Part shown: positions 25,701-35,600 of the stretch, one piece after another
Layout: each line of letters opens with the position of its first letter
Numbering within the stretch: the stretch's first letter is position 1
DNA from: Leptoclinus maculatus
Lineage: Eukaryota; Chordata; Actinopteri; Perciformes; Stichaeidae
Direction of reading: 5' to 3'
DNA: 64,000 nt
Assembly (NCBI GenBank): GCA_032191485.1
Contig: JAVDOI010000016.1
Span: 15,117,736-15,181,735 of the forward strand
Made by a program: the position numbers and the translations under genes
The notes under the pieces: model-generated
Told to the model about the DNA's origin: nothing
Seen by the model: the letters and a program-made list of their open reading frames with translations, nothing else
The model's database searches: none

Positions 25701-27675
25701 CTGCTACTACCAGTACTGCTAATGCTACGACTACTAATCATGCACATAATGATAGGATTACTAATTGTACTTGCACGACAACTTCCTCTACCTCCGCTAA
25801 TATTACTGCTTCTAGTGCCAGAGCCACCATATGGCACCCCCACTGCTGCAGTCCCCACACTCCTACTGCAACTACCACTCTTCCCCGTGTGGGATGCTTG
25901 ATGACTTACTGTAGTTGGCTGTATGCCCTCTGTGTGTCTTCAGGAGCAGGTGTTCCCCAGCAGCTCCAGGCTATCCAGGTACACCACAACTCCCAGTCCA
26001 GCGACGGCATCCTCGACATCTCACACACCTCCTCAAACTCCACCGGTAGGTCGGATCTTTTCTCTGGAGACCCTGTTGTACTGTCTTGATGAGAATTTTT
26101 CGCTCCCTTTTCAAAAAAACGATGCACATTTGTGCTCCAGATGGTGGGAAATGGTTCCCCAGAAAATGTCAAGTGCAGTAACCAACATTCATGTAATGTA
26201 ATAATGACATACAGTAGCATTTTTTAAGTTTTACTGAAGAATTGTTGGCCAGAAAATGCAAGTATACAGCATCTCAAGGGGTGGAAATGATGTCCTCTTG
26301 AGTGTTGCTGTCCCACTTTGTCTCACATGAGTAGATTTTTTTCCCAACGATATCTTTTTAAAATGTGTTTTTTGTAGCTTGCACATTTTTTTTTATTCTG
26401 GTCCTGTGTGAATCGAGTTGTGTCCTCCAGAAAGGTGTTGTTGTGCCACTACACAACTGAATTTAGATACATGTTAAGCGCCATCTGCTGGCCAACATAT
26501 GTGCATTTGTACACGCCTCTTGTCCTCTGTGTGGAATTTGCTTTCTGTCCCTCCTCCTCACTCCCCTTGCTCTCTTTCCAGCGACGGTGAGTCTCCCAGC
26601 AACCATCGTCACCTCGTCGATGCCAACGTCTGTTGCGGGTCACATGATGTACGGCAGCCCGCACACACTGATGTACGCCTCCACGCCGACGCTGACTGAC
26701 GGGGGGCTGGCTGTGCTCAACGCCTTCTCCCAGGGCACCTCGACCATGCAGGTGTCCCACGCACAGGGCCAAGACTCGGGTGAGACACTGGACATCTGTC
26801 ATTTACTGACAGATGTGGATTAATATGTCATTTTTGCATCATTTCAAATAAACATAATTGCTAGAGTTTACCTTTTTTCCCCCTCCCTTAGGTGCTGTCC
26901 CTCAGGTGTTCCTCACAGCACCTCCAGGCACAGTGCAGATCCCCGTCTCAGCGGTGCAGCTACACCCAGTACGGCAAGATCTGCATTTTACAAGTGAAAC
27001 TCTCATATTCCCTATGCAACCAGCATGCCACGTGTCCGCACTAATGCATCCTAACAGAGCACTGGCACACAGAGGCCACAGGGTTGTCACCTGTTGCCCT
27101 TTTGTTTTTGGGATGAATGTGAATGATCAGCTGGCAGCTTGTTTTACCTGTGACTTTCAGCAAAATACACATGCAATAGACTTACACCACCGTAGCAGTG
27201 CATGGGAATCAAAACTTGTTTATTAATTCACTTTATAAAGTCCAGTTTTGTAAAGAAAATTATTGGGAATTCCTTTCTGTAAATTGGTTTAAAAATACGT
27301 TGGTATTTTGATTATACGCAATTGGAAACATCCCATAGAATTCATGATAATTTTTTGATGTCTTTTAAACAAATGTAATCTATCCTAATGGTCTAAATTG
27401 CACTCTACAGAATATGATTTCATAAGTAAATTATATTACATCAGAATCTATTCCAGCATTAAAGCACTCCTTGATAAACAGCATGTAGTGTAGCAGTACT
27501 TCCATCTGTGCCGGGTGTAGTGATGACTTGTGATTGGCTGTGTGTTCGGCCCTGCACCTTCTCCTGACGTAGACATGTTGTGTTCCAGATGGTGATTGGT
27601 CCACAGTCGAGCGGCAGTAACCTGACGGAGCTCCAGGTGGTCAATTTGGACGCAGCACAGAACTCAAAAGAGTGA
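7149..27675 (+). CDS. srf: Serum response factor, MADS-box transcription factor (8 coding exons)
   Basis: SRF binds CArG boxes as a dimer in the nucleus, partnering MRTFs and ternary-complex factors to switch on immediate-early, cytoskeletal and muscle genes. Coding exons: 7149-7812, 11301-11584, 23324-23564, 25469-25633, 25944-26045, 26582-26779, 26892-26968, 27589-27675. Exon 1 starts MLPS and ends with the first half of the MADS box (KKTRGRVK, MEFIDNKLR, TTF.KRKTG). Exon 2 carries the rest of the MADS and SAM region (QVLLLVAS, GHVYTFAT, KALIQTCLNSPD, YQVSES). Exons 3-8 form the transactivation half and finish with NLTELQVVNLDAAQNSKE, the hallmark SRF C-terminus. Exons 1 and 2 contain several indels that break the frame; exons 3-8 are intact with matching phases. 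The indels sit only where the two duplicate copies also disagree, so they are read as assembly errors. Teleosts can have srfa and srfb; which one this is cannot be decided here. Confidence 0.95.
7813..11300 (+). other. srf: srf intron 1
   Basis: 3.5 kb with a GTGAGT donor and TTTCCAG acceptor. It holds a compound TG microsatellite at about 10731-10784 and AT-rich stretches. No coding exon or RNA gene was recognised. Confidence 0.75.
10731..10850. repeat. Interrupted (TG)n microsatellite
   Basis: Runs of TG broken by TTG and GTG units at about 10731-10784 and again at about 10828-10850, inside srf intron 1. Confidence 0.9.
11301..11584 (+). CDS. srf: srf exon 2: second half of MADS box and SAM domain
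   Basis: The acceptor CTCTTTCCAG is followed by CCTATGA where SRF expects AYEL, so one base appears lost at the junction. The protein segments VLLLVAS, GHVYTFAT, MITS, KALIQTCLNSPD, FEET and YQVSES appear in order but in shifting frames. The exon is 284 bases against about 267 expected from mammalian SRF, which indicates net insertions. The donor is GTTAGA at 11585. Confidence 0.88.
12374..19178 (+). repeat. Duplicate copy 2 (srf intron 2, native context)
   Basis: Partner of 1-6752. This copy lies between srf exons 2 and 3 and continues without a gap into the complete left part of the hAT element at 19179, so it is the better candidate for the true location. The part from 14447 onward is identical to copy 1; 12374-14446 differs by scattered indels. 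Confidence 0.93.
16675..16752. repeat. (TA)n microsatellite, second copy
   Basis: Same length and flanks as the tract at 4249-4326. Confidence 0.97.
19756..19808 (+). promoter_or_regulatory. H2B-like promoter: CCAAT, octamer-like and TATA elements
   Basis: CCAAT at 19756-19760, ATTAGCAT at 19786-19793 (one mismatch to the histone H2B octamer ATTTGCAT) and TTATATAG at 19801-19808, in the order and close spacing of replication-dependent histone promoters. A matching histone-type 3' stem-loop lies about 550 bases downstream. Activity is untested. Confidence 0.45.
19912..20316 (+). repeat. Tandem repeat, 135-bp unit, three copies
   Basis: Units start with ACCCGGGCCGTTGAGATCTT at 19912, 20047 and 20182. 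The first two are almost identical; the third diverges after about 40 bases and at its end. Because 135 is a multiple of three, an open frame repeats a 45-residue block, but no known protein domain is recognised and the frame is probably incidental. Confidence 0.92.
20357..20372 (+). terminator. Histone-type mRNA 3' stem-loop
   Basis: GGCTCTTTTAAGAGCC forms a six-base-pair stem with a TTTA loop, the exact replication-dependent histone 3' end signal bound by SLBP. It is followed by GACCACCCA, similar to the usual ACCCA flank. No histone coding sequence is present between the upstream TATA box and this hairpin. Confidence 0.6.
20690..21036 (+). pseudogene. hAT transposase fragment (ZBED1/Ac-like)
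   Basis: Translation gives DSYVTITAQY, then after a frameshift EDWRLLSHVLQTRAV, HTGANMTDLLLNA, WGIADKNLVVVTDSASN, HVKCFTHTLNLSSQRG and LPTVARLMGRVRRIT. These are conserved blocks of the hAT RNase H-like transposase core, including the VVTDSASN and HTLNL regions. At least one frameshift and two in-frame stops show that it is dead. The N-terminal BED finger and the C-terminal dimerisation domain are not seen. Confidence 0.85.
21400..21850. repeat. Probable teleost interspersed repeat
   Basis: GGACGAGGCCTTGAAAGGCC, then AATGCATTATGGGATACAAAG and a TTTTATTTGGCCACATGTGG segment resemble a dispersed fish repeat. No termini were defined. The assignment rests on recognition of the motif only. Confidence 0.3.
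21851..23323 (+). other. srf: Distal srf intron 2
   Basis: AT-rich sequence ending in a C-rich tract (about 23260-23288) and the acceptor TTTTCTCCCACAG. No coding exon or RNA was recognised. Confidence 0.6.
23324..23564 (+). CDS. srf: srf exon 3: start of transactivation region
   Basis: Begins DTLKPTFTIASLPGT and continues through TTMQVSSG, FPITNYLAP and NGTVLK to VMQLPGGFTFMP, matching vertebrate SRF closely. Phase 0 in, phase 1 out; donor GTATGT. Clean open frame of 80 codons plus one base. Confidence 0.97.
23565..25468 (+). other. srf: srf intron 3
   Basis: 1.9 kb containing a C-rich run at about 24682-24694 and a pyrimidine-rich tract to about 24790. AT-rich homeodomain-like words occur near 24010-24070. 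No coding exon was recognised. Confidence 0.6.
25469..25633 (+). CDS. srf: srf exon 4: Gln/Pro-rich exon absent from human SRF
   Basis: Encodes AGTTLPPGTPTIPLSQLQQ and a further glutamine/alanine-rich stretch ending FRFPAAVSLT. It is 165 bases, phase 1 on both sides, with a GTGACC donor. The acceptor is a NAGNAG (CAGCAG), so one residue can be included or dropped. No counterpart is recalled between human exons 3 and 4. Its composition suits an activation domain. Confidence 0.8.
25944..26045 (+). CDS. srf: srf exon 5
   Basis: Encodes GAGVPQQLQAIQVHHN and ends DISHTSSNST, aligning with the human GAVAQQVPVQAIQVH exon. 102 bases, phase 1 to phase 1, acceptor GTCTTCAG, donor GTAGGT. Confidence 0.95.
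26582..26779 (+). CDS. srf: srf exon 6
   Basis: Encodes ATVSLPATIVTSSMPTS, GHMMYGSPHTLMYA and LAVLNAFSQGTSTMQVSHAQ, matching human exon 5. 198 bases, phase 1 to phase 1. In mammals the equivalent exon is alternatively skipped. Confidence 0.97.
26892..26968 (+). CDS. srf: srf exon 7
   Basis: Encodes GAVPQVFLTAPPGTVQIPVS and AVQLHP. 77 bases, phase 1 in, phase 0 out. The donor is CCA|GTACGG. Confidence 0.95.
27589..27675 (+). CDS. srf: srf exon 8 and stop
   Basis: Encodes MVIGPQSSGSNLTELQVVNL then DAAQNSKE and TGA. Acceptor TGTTCCAG. This is the conserved SRF C-terminus. Confidence 0.98.
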   Translation: MVIGPQSSGSNLTELQVVNLDAAQNSKE

Positions 27676-29710
27676 CTGACGGACGGAGCTGTTTAACACA
27701 GCAGACCCAGGGACACGGACGGACAGACTTGCATACATCTCTATTTATTGATGCCTTCCTACAGAGTTTCACATTACACTTTGGAATGTGACATTAAAGT
27801 ACATCTACACACACACACAATCAAGGGCATATGTGTGGCTGACCCTTATACAGTATGTTTTGGTATATAAATATATATATATTCGCAAATGCATAGGAAA
27901 TATATCACGACATCTATCATAAGAACCTATTTTCTATGCCGTTATTTTTTTTTTGTGTGCGTGTGTTTTATTTTGAAAATGTGTAATTACATGTACACAC
28001 ACACTGCGAGGTGCCACAGCTTCACACCAGCCAAAGAGACATTTGTTTGTCTGAATGTTCCAGTGTGAGCAACTTGTGCACAAGCGTGTGTCGGTGTGTG
28101 CGCGCATATCTGGGGTTTGTAAATGGGTGGGGAGACGCTTATTGACTTTTGGAAATGTACATAGTTTTTTTTTTTTTTTTTTTATTATTGATAACTTGTA
28201 TTTTTAGCCTGGTTTAGTTTGTGCAGCGGCATGTAGTTGTTTTTTTTACGTACTGGTTTTGTATGTACATGAAAATGATTTGCCTGAAGAAAAATTAATT
28301 ATTTACATGTATATGTAAATTAATTTAATATACCATCATGTTGATAAACTGTCATGCTGTTGGGAGTTTTCACTACAAGATGGAGAAGGAACGCTGGATT
28401 TCTTTCTACACGTGTCGTTTGTGACATTTGTAGGACTGTCCCTCAAACAGGATCAAGTAGCTGGGTCACAACATTACAAAACACAAGATATTTATCATTT
28501 ACTGTTTTGCTGCGAAGGTTTCAGGGCTGATGGCAATGATCGTTTAATATGACGTCAGTTTTGCATGTGAGGTTTCCTAATGAAGCCCTGATCTGGCACT
28601 TTTAGTGCGAAAACTGTTAAAACTATGACAATCAGATGGAAATCTCATTTCTCACCTTTTGACCTACTGCTATCTATGTTTTCATCTGTGTACACACAGA
28701 AATGCAGCACAATTCTGACATTTTAAAAACTGTTAACATCCTTAAAGTGATTAGTTTGTTCACTTCTTTTTAAATGCCACAACTGTTGACTTAGTCCTTG
28801 TGTGGGTAACAAACCTGAGTGTGCCAAACCAGTTTTCATGACAGATAGATATATATATATATATGAACTTTGTTGTTTAAAAAGCAATCCATTGCCTCCA
28901 GAACTTTAATGTTATGATGCTATAACTGACTTGAGTCAGGGCATTGGACACAAATCTCTTGTTTAACAAGACACTGTATAGACTTGGCAATTCCACTTCA
29001 ATACTGCGGTTAAAGCATTGTTTCCTAGTACGGAAGCACTCTTGTTCAGTGCAGTGTCAATGCTGCAGTATTACAACGGTGAGTATGAATATTTTTGTAC
29101 AAACAAGGATCTCCTATTTAGGAAAAGTGACTTCAGGTGCTTTAAAATGTTGATCTACTCCTTTAACGACAACTGTTAAGACCCTGGCTGACTGCAATCT
29201 CAGTATGTACCTCAGCAATCATTAAGAATGAGTTATTAGACTGAGAGCCTTCTTTCTGCACCGCTGTGCCTCTTTTCCATGGCTGATTTCTAAATCACTG
29301 CTAGGCATGGGAAATGTAGGATTTACTTATTTCAAGACCACCGTACATGACTTTACATACAATCCTCTGCTGTGAGATTTCTTGACTCATTTCTACAGAA
29401 CTAGCTGGATGACTGAGCATGCTGGCTTGAAGCCAAAGAGAATTTGACGGAGGGTAACGGTACCCATGCCGACTGTGCTGTTCGGTTATTCACTGGCAGG
29501 AGGTCATGTTCACGCTCGATGTTCCTGTACATGTCGACCTCAAAGGGTTGTCTGTGTAGGAAATGTGCAGGTTAAAGACATTCAATTCCCCCTTATTATC
29601 TGGTGATTTAAAAAGGGGGATTATTGAACAGAATTTGTGGTTTTCACCTCGTCATTGAGAGAAATGGTTATATGTATTTTAGTTTTGTTGTACAGACATT
29701 TTGTAATAAA
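27676..29710 (+). other. srf: srf 3' UTR (probable extent)
   Basis: A T-rich, A/T-motif-rich stretch following the stop. AATAAA at 29705-29710 and another at 29861-29866 are candidate polyadenylation signals; ATTAAA near 27793 could give a short form. SRF transcripts in other vertebrates have long 3' UTRs. The exact end is inferred. Confidence 0.45.
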
Positions 29711-32341
29711 AACATGATGAAACACAATGACCACATTCTGCTGAAGATTTGTATTTTTTTGTTTAATTGGGACGGAGAATGTCAAAGAAACCATATTGTC
29801 CTAAATGAAACCTAATGCGTTTGCATAACTGCAAAGTTGAAATGAAGACAGCTGATTAGGAATAAATATGCCTCAGAGAGAACGAGAGGCTGCTTCACTA
29901 CTCTGCGAGGCAGGAGGAGTGAGCATGCACCTTACCGTAATGTTTTAACTATGCATTGCACAAACACTAAATCAAACTGGCCCTAAGATAAAAGTATAAC
30001 TCATTTCACCAAAAAAAAAGCAGCGATTAACTTAAAGAAATGCAACGTGATACAGTGATTGGTCTAAGCTGTCAAGAAAATCTATCAGTTGCTATCAGAT
30101 TTTCGAGTCCTGTACATCTTCACAAACCAAACACAAGAGAGGCATAATAAGAGCACGACAAACAGTAGTGAAGCAGAAACCACCATCGATTCTAGGAGTC
30201 CTCAGAGATCCACAGTGTGACAGTAAGGCATCATATCTCCCCGTCAGGGTCTTCAAACAACAAAGTGCTGACAGCTAAGAAATCATCCCGGATGGCCCGG
30301 CTGCCTTTTTTTTTTTTTTTTTCTTCCAACAATGAGAAATAATGTAGAAGCATGCATTTACACCAGGTAGTATATCTCTATTGCTATTGTACACATACAA
30401 TATACAAACATACAGAACAGCTGGAAAGAGTTGATTTAAAAAAAATGCATGATTTGACAATTTAAAAAAGGTTTCCCATTAAAATAGAAACGTTACTCCC
30501 GGTACATCATAGATATTTTTTGGTTTATGAAAACATTTGGGGGAAAAAAAAACAAAAAGCTTTTTGTTGTGTATATTTACATTATGAACAAGGATGAAAA
30601 AAAGACAATGTGCAAATCTGATTCCATGCAAGCAGTTGCATAATGTAGTTTAGGTGCTTGAGTGATGGGATTAAGATGGAACCAGAGAGGGAGAGAAAAT
30701 AAAAAAACAAGGCTCAAGACCAAGACTGGCTTCAATGAACCACCGCAGTAATACATCATGGGAACGTTCACACTGGAAACAAAACCACCAAACTTACATT
30801 AAGTAGCATCTTGAGACTAGTTCAAACCTTCCGTTACCGATGTGCAGGCAATATACAACCAACCTGTTCCAACAATACACGGCACCTCGTCATTCAAGAC
30901 CAGGATGAAAAGGTAACACTGCTAGTAGACCAAACACCTCATAGGAAGTCATAATAACCTGTAGAGGAACTCAGAACTCTTAGGGTGTCGTCTGGACCCC
31001 TAGAGAGAGTTCTGAGAGGAGATGAATATCGGATGTTGATGTTTTTCTGTTACACAAAGTTTCTAAATCAGTCTTTCTTCTAATCTTGTGAATTACTTCA
31101 AATAAAAAAAACAACAACGTACAGACATACACCACCAAGTAGACGAAGCTTTGTTTTAGGGATCAAAAGCCAATAAAGGTTGGGAACCCCAGCTGTAAGC
31201 GGCAGTAAGTCCAAAGTTAATGATGCACTTAAGACACTGGTCAATAGAAGAATAAATTAATGATAACACAGTCTCGTGGATACTTGGATGAAATAAACAC
31301 TGTTGTGTGAGAAATGCAACACTGGTTCTGGAGAACAAAAAATAATGTGGAATCACAAACATGTCTCTTTCCACAAATGCCAACTTGACATTTCCTAAAA
31401 GCCAACTCCCTCCCGCCCCCCCCAAAAAAGCATGAATAATGTAACAAGTGCAAATGCAATGAGGTCCGTGTGCAAATTCACATAACTTGCCAAATTCACC
31501 ATTTCATTTGCCAAAATGTGACGGATGGTGACGTCTTTGGGTGATTACAGGTGAGCCTTCAGAGCACAAGCATTGAGAGACGAACTTAGGAAAGACGAGG
31601 AAGCAAATCATTAATTTGATCTCAATATGACATTAGTTAAAAAGGCAACATGAAAGCAAACGAATAAATAAAGAGGACTTGGCATTTAAAATAGGAGTGC
31701 AGCATCGTAAATACTACAGACCGATATGTGTGTAACTACAGGTACATAGAGGGGTTGAAGGTAGTGGGCTCTAGTCCTCTTGTCTTCAAACAGACAACGC
31801 GTGAGGAGTTAAGATTAAAATGCTTCAAAAGGAAACAATCTTCTGTAACTGAAAGGTGCGGTTCCACACTAAGGCAATGATGTTTACAAATGGGTGATAA
31901 TGGGACAGAAAATAAATACACAAACATCTTTTTCTCCTTGATATAATAATTACAGGGCTGTCTGGAGAAAGAAAGGGGGGGGGGGGGGGGGGGGCAGGAG
32001 TGAGAGAAAACACAGAGGCTGAAAAAGGTCCAGTGACCATCTCTCTGCACCTCGACCTCCATTCTCCTCTTAGTGCTCCGCTGGCTGGGCAGTGTTTGTG
32101 CTCTGACCTTCTCAAAAACAAGACCCAAGACTTCAATAGTGGAGCCCGAGAGGCCAGAAGAGGGGTGAGTGATGAACCCGTCCGTGTGGGCTTTAACAGT
32201 CTTGCAGGGATGAGCGGGTTAGTGGTAATCTGTTGACGACCTTGTGACACCAGTGCCACCACCACCACCACACCTCTAAAAGGCCCGGTTTACTCCTGAC
32301 CTGTCTGCCTGGCCGAGGCAGATGGATGAACAGCAGGAGGA
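29711..32341. other. Convergent srf / fhip2a 3' region
   Basis: No coding exon. It probably holds the fhip2a 3' UTR on the minus strand, since the fhip2a stop is at 32342. A G run lies at about 31976-31994 and a T run at about 30307-30322. No clear minus-strand polyadenylation signal was picked. Confidence 0.5.
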
Positions 32342-32453
32342 TTACGGCGAGGAGGAGGCGGCTGCGTGGTATTTGACGAAGGCAATGGCTGCCAGCTCTT
32401 TGCAGAACTCCTCCAGCACGATCACCCCCTCGAGCAGAGTCATGTGGTCGATG
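32342..32453 (-). CDS. fhip2a: fhip2a exon 17 and stop
   Basis: IDHMTLLEGVIVLEEFCKEL then AAIAFVKYHA and an AASSSP tail, TAA at 32342-32344; 112 bases. Confidence 0.97.
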
Positions 32454-32648
32454 CTACAGGAGGAAGAGACAGAAAAGGTGAGAGGCGCACACCAAAAAGT
32501 CAACCCAGAAGATAAGAGCACGGAACCGTGTGGAGGTACGTACTTGATGCCCTCCGGCTCCAGGCCTAATAACCTCTTCCTCACGAGCAGCAGTTTGGGT
32601 GTGAAGTCTGGGATGCGCTGAATCCTCAACATGAGATCTCCCACCACC

Positions 32649-32688
<40 letters not shown>

Positions 32689-35600
32689 CAATTACCAAAA
32701 TACCACAGCACTGCTTCCATCTGGGCCCACCTCCTCTGAGTAAAGGTGAAACACTTGTCAATCATTACTACACTCACTGGAGACACAAACCAGACAGGAG
32801 CTGCTTCCACCAGCCTCTACACTGCCGTTCACACCGTGTGCTACTGGGAAATAAATATGTACGTATAGTTGGACTGATTCACAGAACAAAAGAGGTACAG
32901 ATCACGAGTTCTATAGTGAGTGGGATTCACAGAAAGACACTATTAATACCACTGGCATGAGATAAAGGCCAACAACTGTCTCAAACATGATTATTTGTTG
33001 CACCAGACATTTTGAAGATACTACACGTAACAAGCAAGAAGTCTCAGAGCACTCCAAGAACAGTGATTGTTAGCTCTGGATCAGAGAACGGCTATAATCT
33101 AGACGGGGGGTCTTACCCTGACGATGACCGAGAACAGAGACCTGCAGCCGGGGGCCAGGTTGATGTAAGGGTCCAGCAGGTACTCGTGCAAGTGGGGGTG
33201 TGGAAACAAAGACAGCTTGGACAGCACAGCGGTCACCTGCAGGTTGACATCGTAGGGCTGGAGGACAGAGAGGGCCTCAGATATACAACTATACACAGGA
33301 TATCAACTGGTGATGAGAGGGAACTAAAGATGTGTGTAGAAGAAGTGCAATGAATGAATAACAGAGACACGAGAGTCACAAGCTTTTAGTGATAGAAGTG
33401 AACAAAGCTTTGATTCTCTAAATGCTTTAAGAAACCCATGAATGTCTATTAGACAACTTCACAATTCCCGTCTAACATCATTTGTCAAATGAGTTTATGG
33501 CAAGAGCCGATTATTTTAGTTTAAAACATCAATAAAGAGCATTTGCATAATCAGCAGCTAATTTGCATAATCTTCCAATTTTTCCCCCCTCCTCTCCTTT
33601 TTCTATGAGTGGGCCTCATTTACGCCACATTGCAGTGAACAGGGTTCTCTTGCAGCAAAGAATGACATTATGTGTGTGTGTGTGTGTGTGTGTGTGAACA
33701 TAAGACCTCAGTGAAAACATGTTTGAACCGCTATATGTTCCTTAAAAATAAATAAATACCAAAGGGTCAAAACTTACAGACTTACTTGGTTTGACTTTAA
33801 GTAACACGTTGTGCTCACTTGCATGCAGAAAGCTGAATTTGTTCAATGGAATCTGGTTGCACACATCTAGTGAGTATCTAGATTAACCGGTTCAGCACGT
33901 CTCACAAAACCTTGCCTTGGAAATCTGCCATTTGAGATTATTTTGGAATTTATTAGGTCCATCGACTAACAGGCAGTTACGTGTTGATTCAAGTGGTGCT
34001 CCATAAACAGCATCATACCGGCTTTATTTGCTCCATGGATTTGTTTACAAGCTTTAAAAAGATCACTTACGGATCGGTGAATCCTAAACTATGCAACAGA
34101 TATTTCATACAGATTTCAACAGCATGCTGTTTTTTCCTGAATGATGCAATCATTATTGCAGATGTTAGCTATATGGTGGATCAAACTCACCTGATCTAGG
34201 ATGCGACCCATCCGGTCGAAGAGAACCTTGAGGAAGTGGCCCTCGAAGAATGGGCTGTCCAAGTTACACTTCTCAAAAGGCTTTGGATTCCCCCTCCAGT
34301 CCCACCGCTGGCAGACCCCACAATAGTCCCTGAACTGAGGAGAACAATCCATCTATACTTAGTATCTCTGGCAGCAGCAACACACTGATGAGCAGCAGCT
34401 TCCATGGACTTGTGCAGAACGAGCCGTACCTGTCTATGTGCATCTCTGAGGTAGGTGTCATAGCCTGTGCCTTCAACATGAAACGATGACTTCGCCTCAT
34501 CGGGCACCAAACACAGGAAACTGCAGGCAGAGTTCAACAGTTAAAAAGAAGAAGAAGACTCCACATGCTGTGTGTTGTATAAGGAGCAGACTGTGTACCT
34601 GTTGACAATCTTGTGGACCTCCGTCTTCCCGTCAGACTTTGAGTGGTCGGGGCTCTGTGGTGGAGAGGAGCTGAGCCAATCAGAGCCAGACAGCCTGCTG
34701 TCTGGAGAGACGTCGTCACCAAACAGTGGATCCTCCTCAAGGTCTCTGGAGAAAGAACGCCTTCATTAGAAAGTATTTCTATTGACGAGAGCATGATGAT
34801 GATTGGGATCAGCGCTACCGAGGCGGCAACAAGAGACATTTTCATTTTGCATTTCTCAACACAATACTCTGAGAAAAGAGACAAACGAGTAAGCCATGTG
34901 CTCTTTGTTAAATATATGAGGAATATGTGGTCTTTTATGAGAGGACGGCATTTATTTGGGCTTGCGCTGCAGTTTTTGAGTTCTGGAGTGTAACATGGGA
35001 AGGAAATGAATGTCTACATCAAAGTTTACTGCATTTACTGTATCTGGAAGTATGGTTACTGTACGCCTGCAGATATATAAATGTCACTGACGTTCTTCAA
35101 CTATTGACCTCGTGTAACCCTCTAACACGACGATTGTGTCGTATCATGTAAACCCAGTATCATCATGCAGCCTGGCTTAATTCATTTGCTAGAAAACTAA
35201 TAAGCCTCTTAATGCAACATTCATATTGATAATATCAATAAATCTCCCAGAACTGATATGTATCAGTGTCTTGACATTCATGGCCTATTAACCATTCAAA
35301 AGAATCCCACCAATTGAAACACAACAACAAACGGTTAAGTTGAATTGGTGGCACATCTGGAAAAACACAGCTAACTGGTGCATTCACTTTATTTCCACTG
35401 GTGTGTGTGTGTGTGTGTGTTTGTGCAGATGCTTTTTCCAAGTAGGATTGTAAGGCAGCTCAGGGAGAGCTATGGTCAGAGGCCGGTCCTTACACGGCAT
35501 CATGGGGCTGCCCGTTCTCCAGAGGCTCCCGCTCATCCTGTGGTTTGTTCTCCAGGTAGTTCCTCTCCTCCAGGCTACGCAGCAGCAAGCTGTGGAGGAT

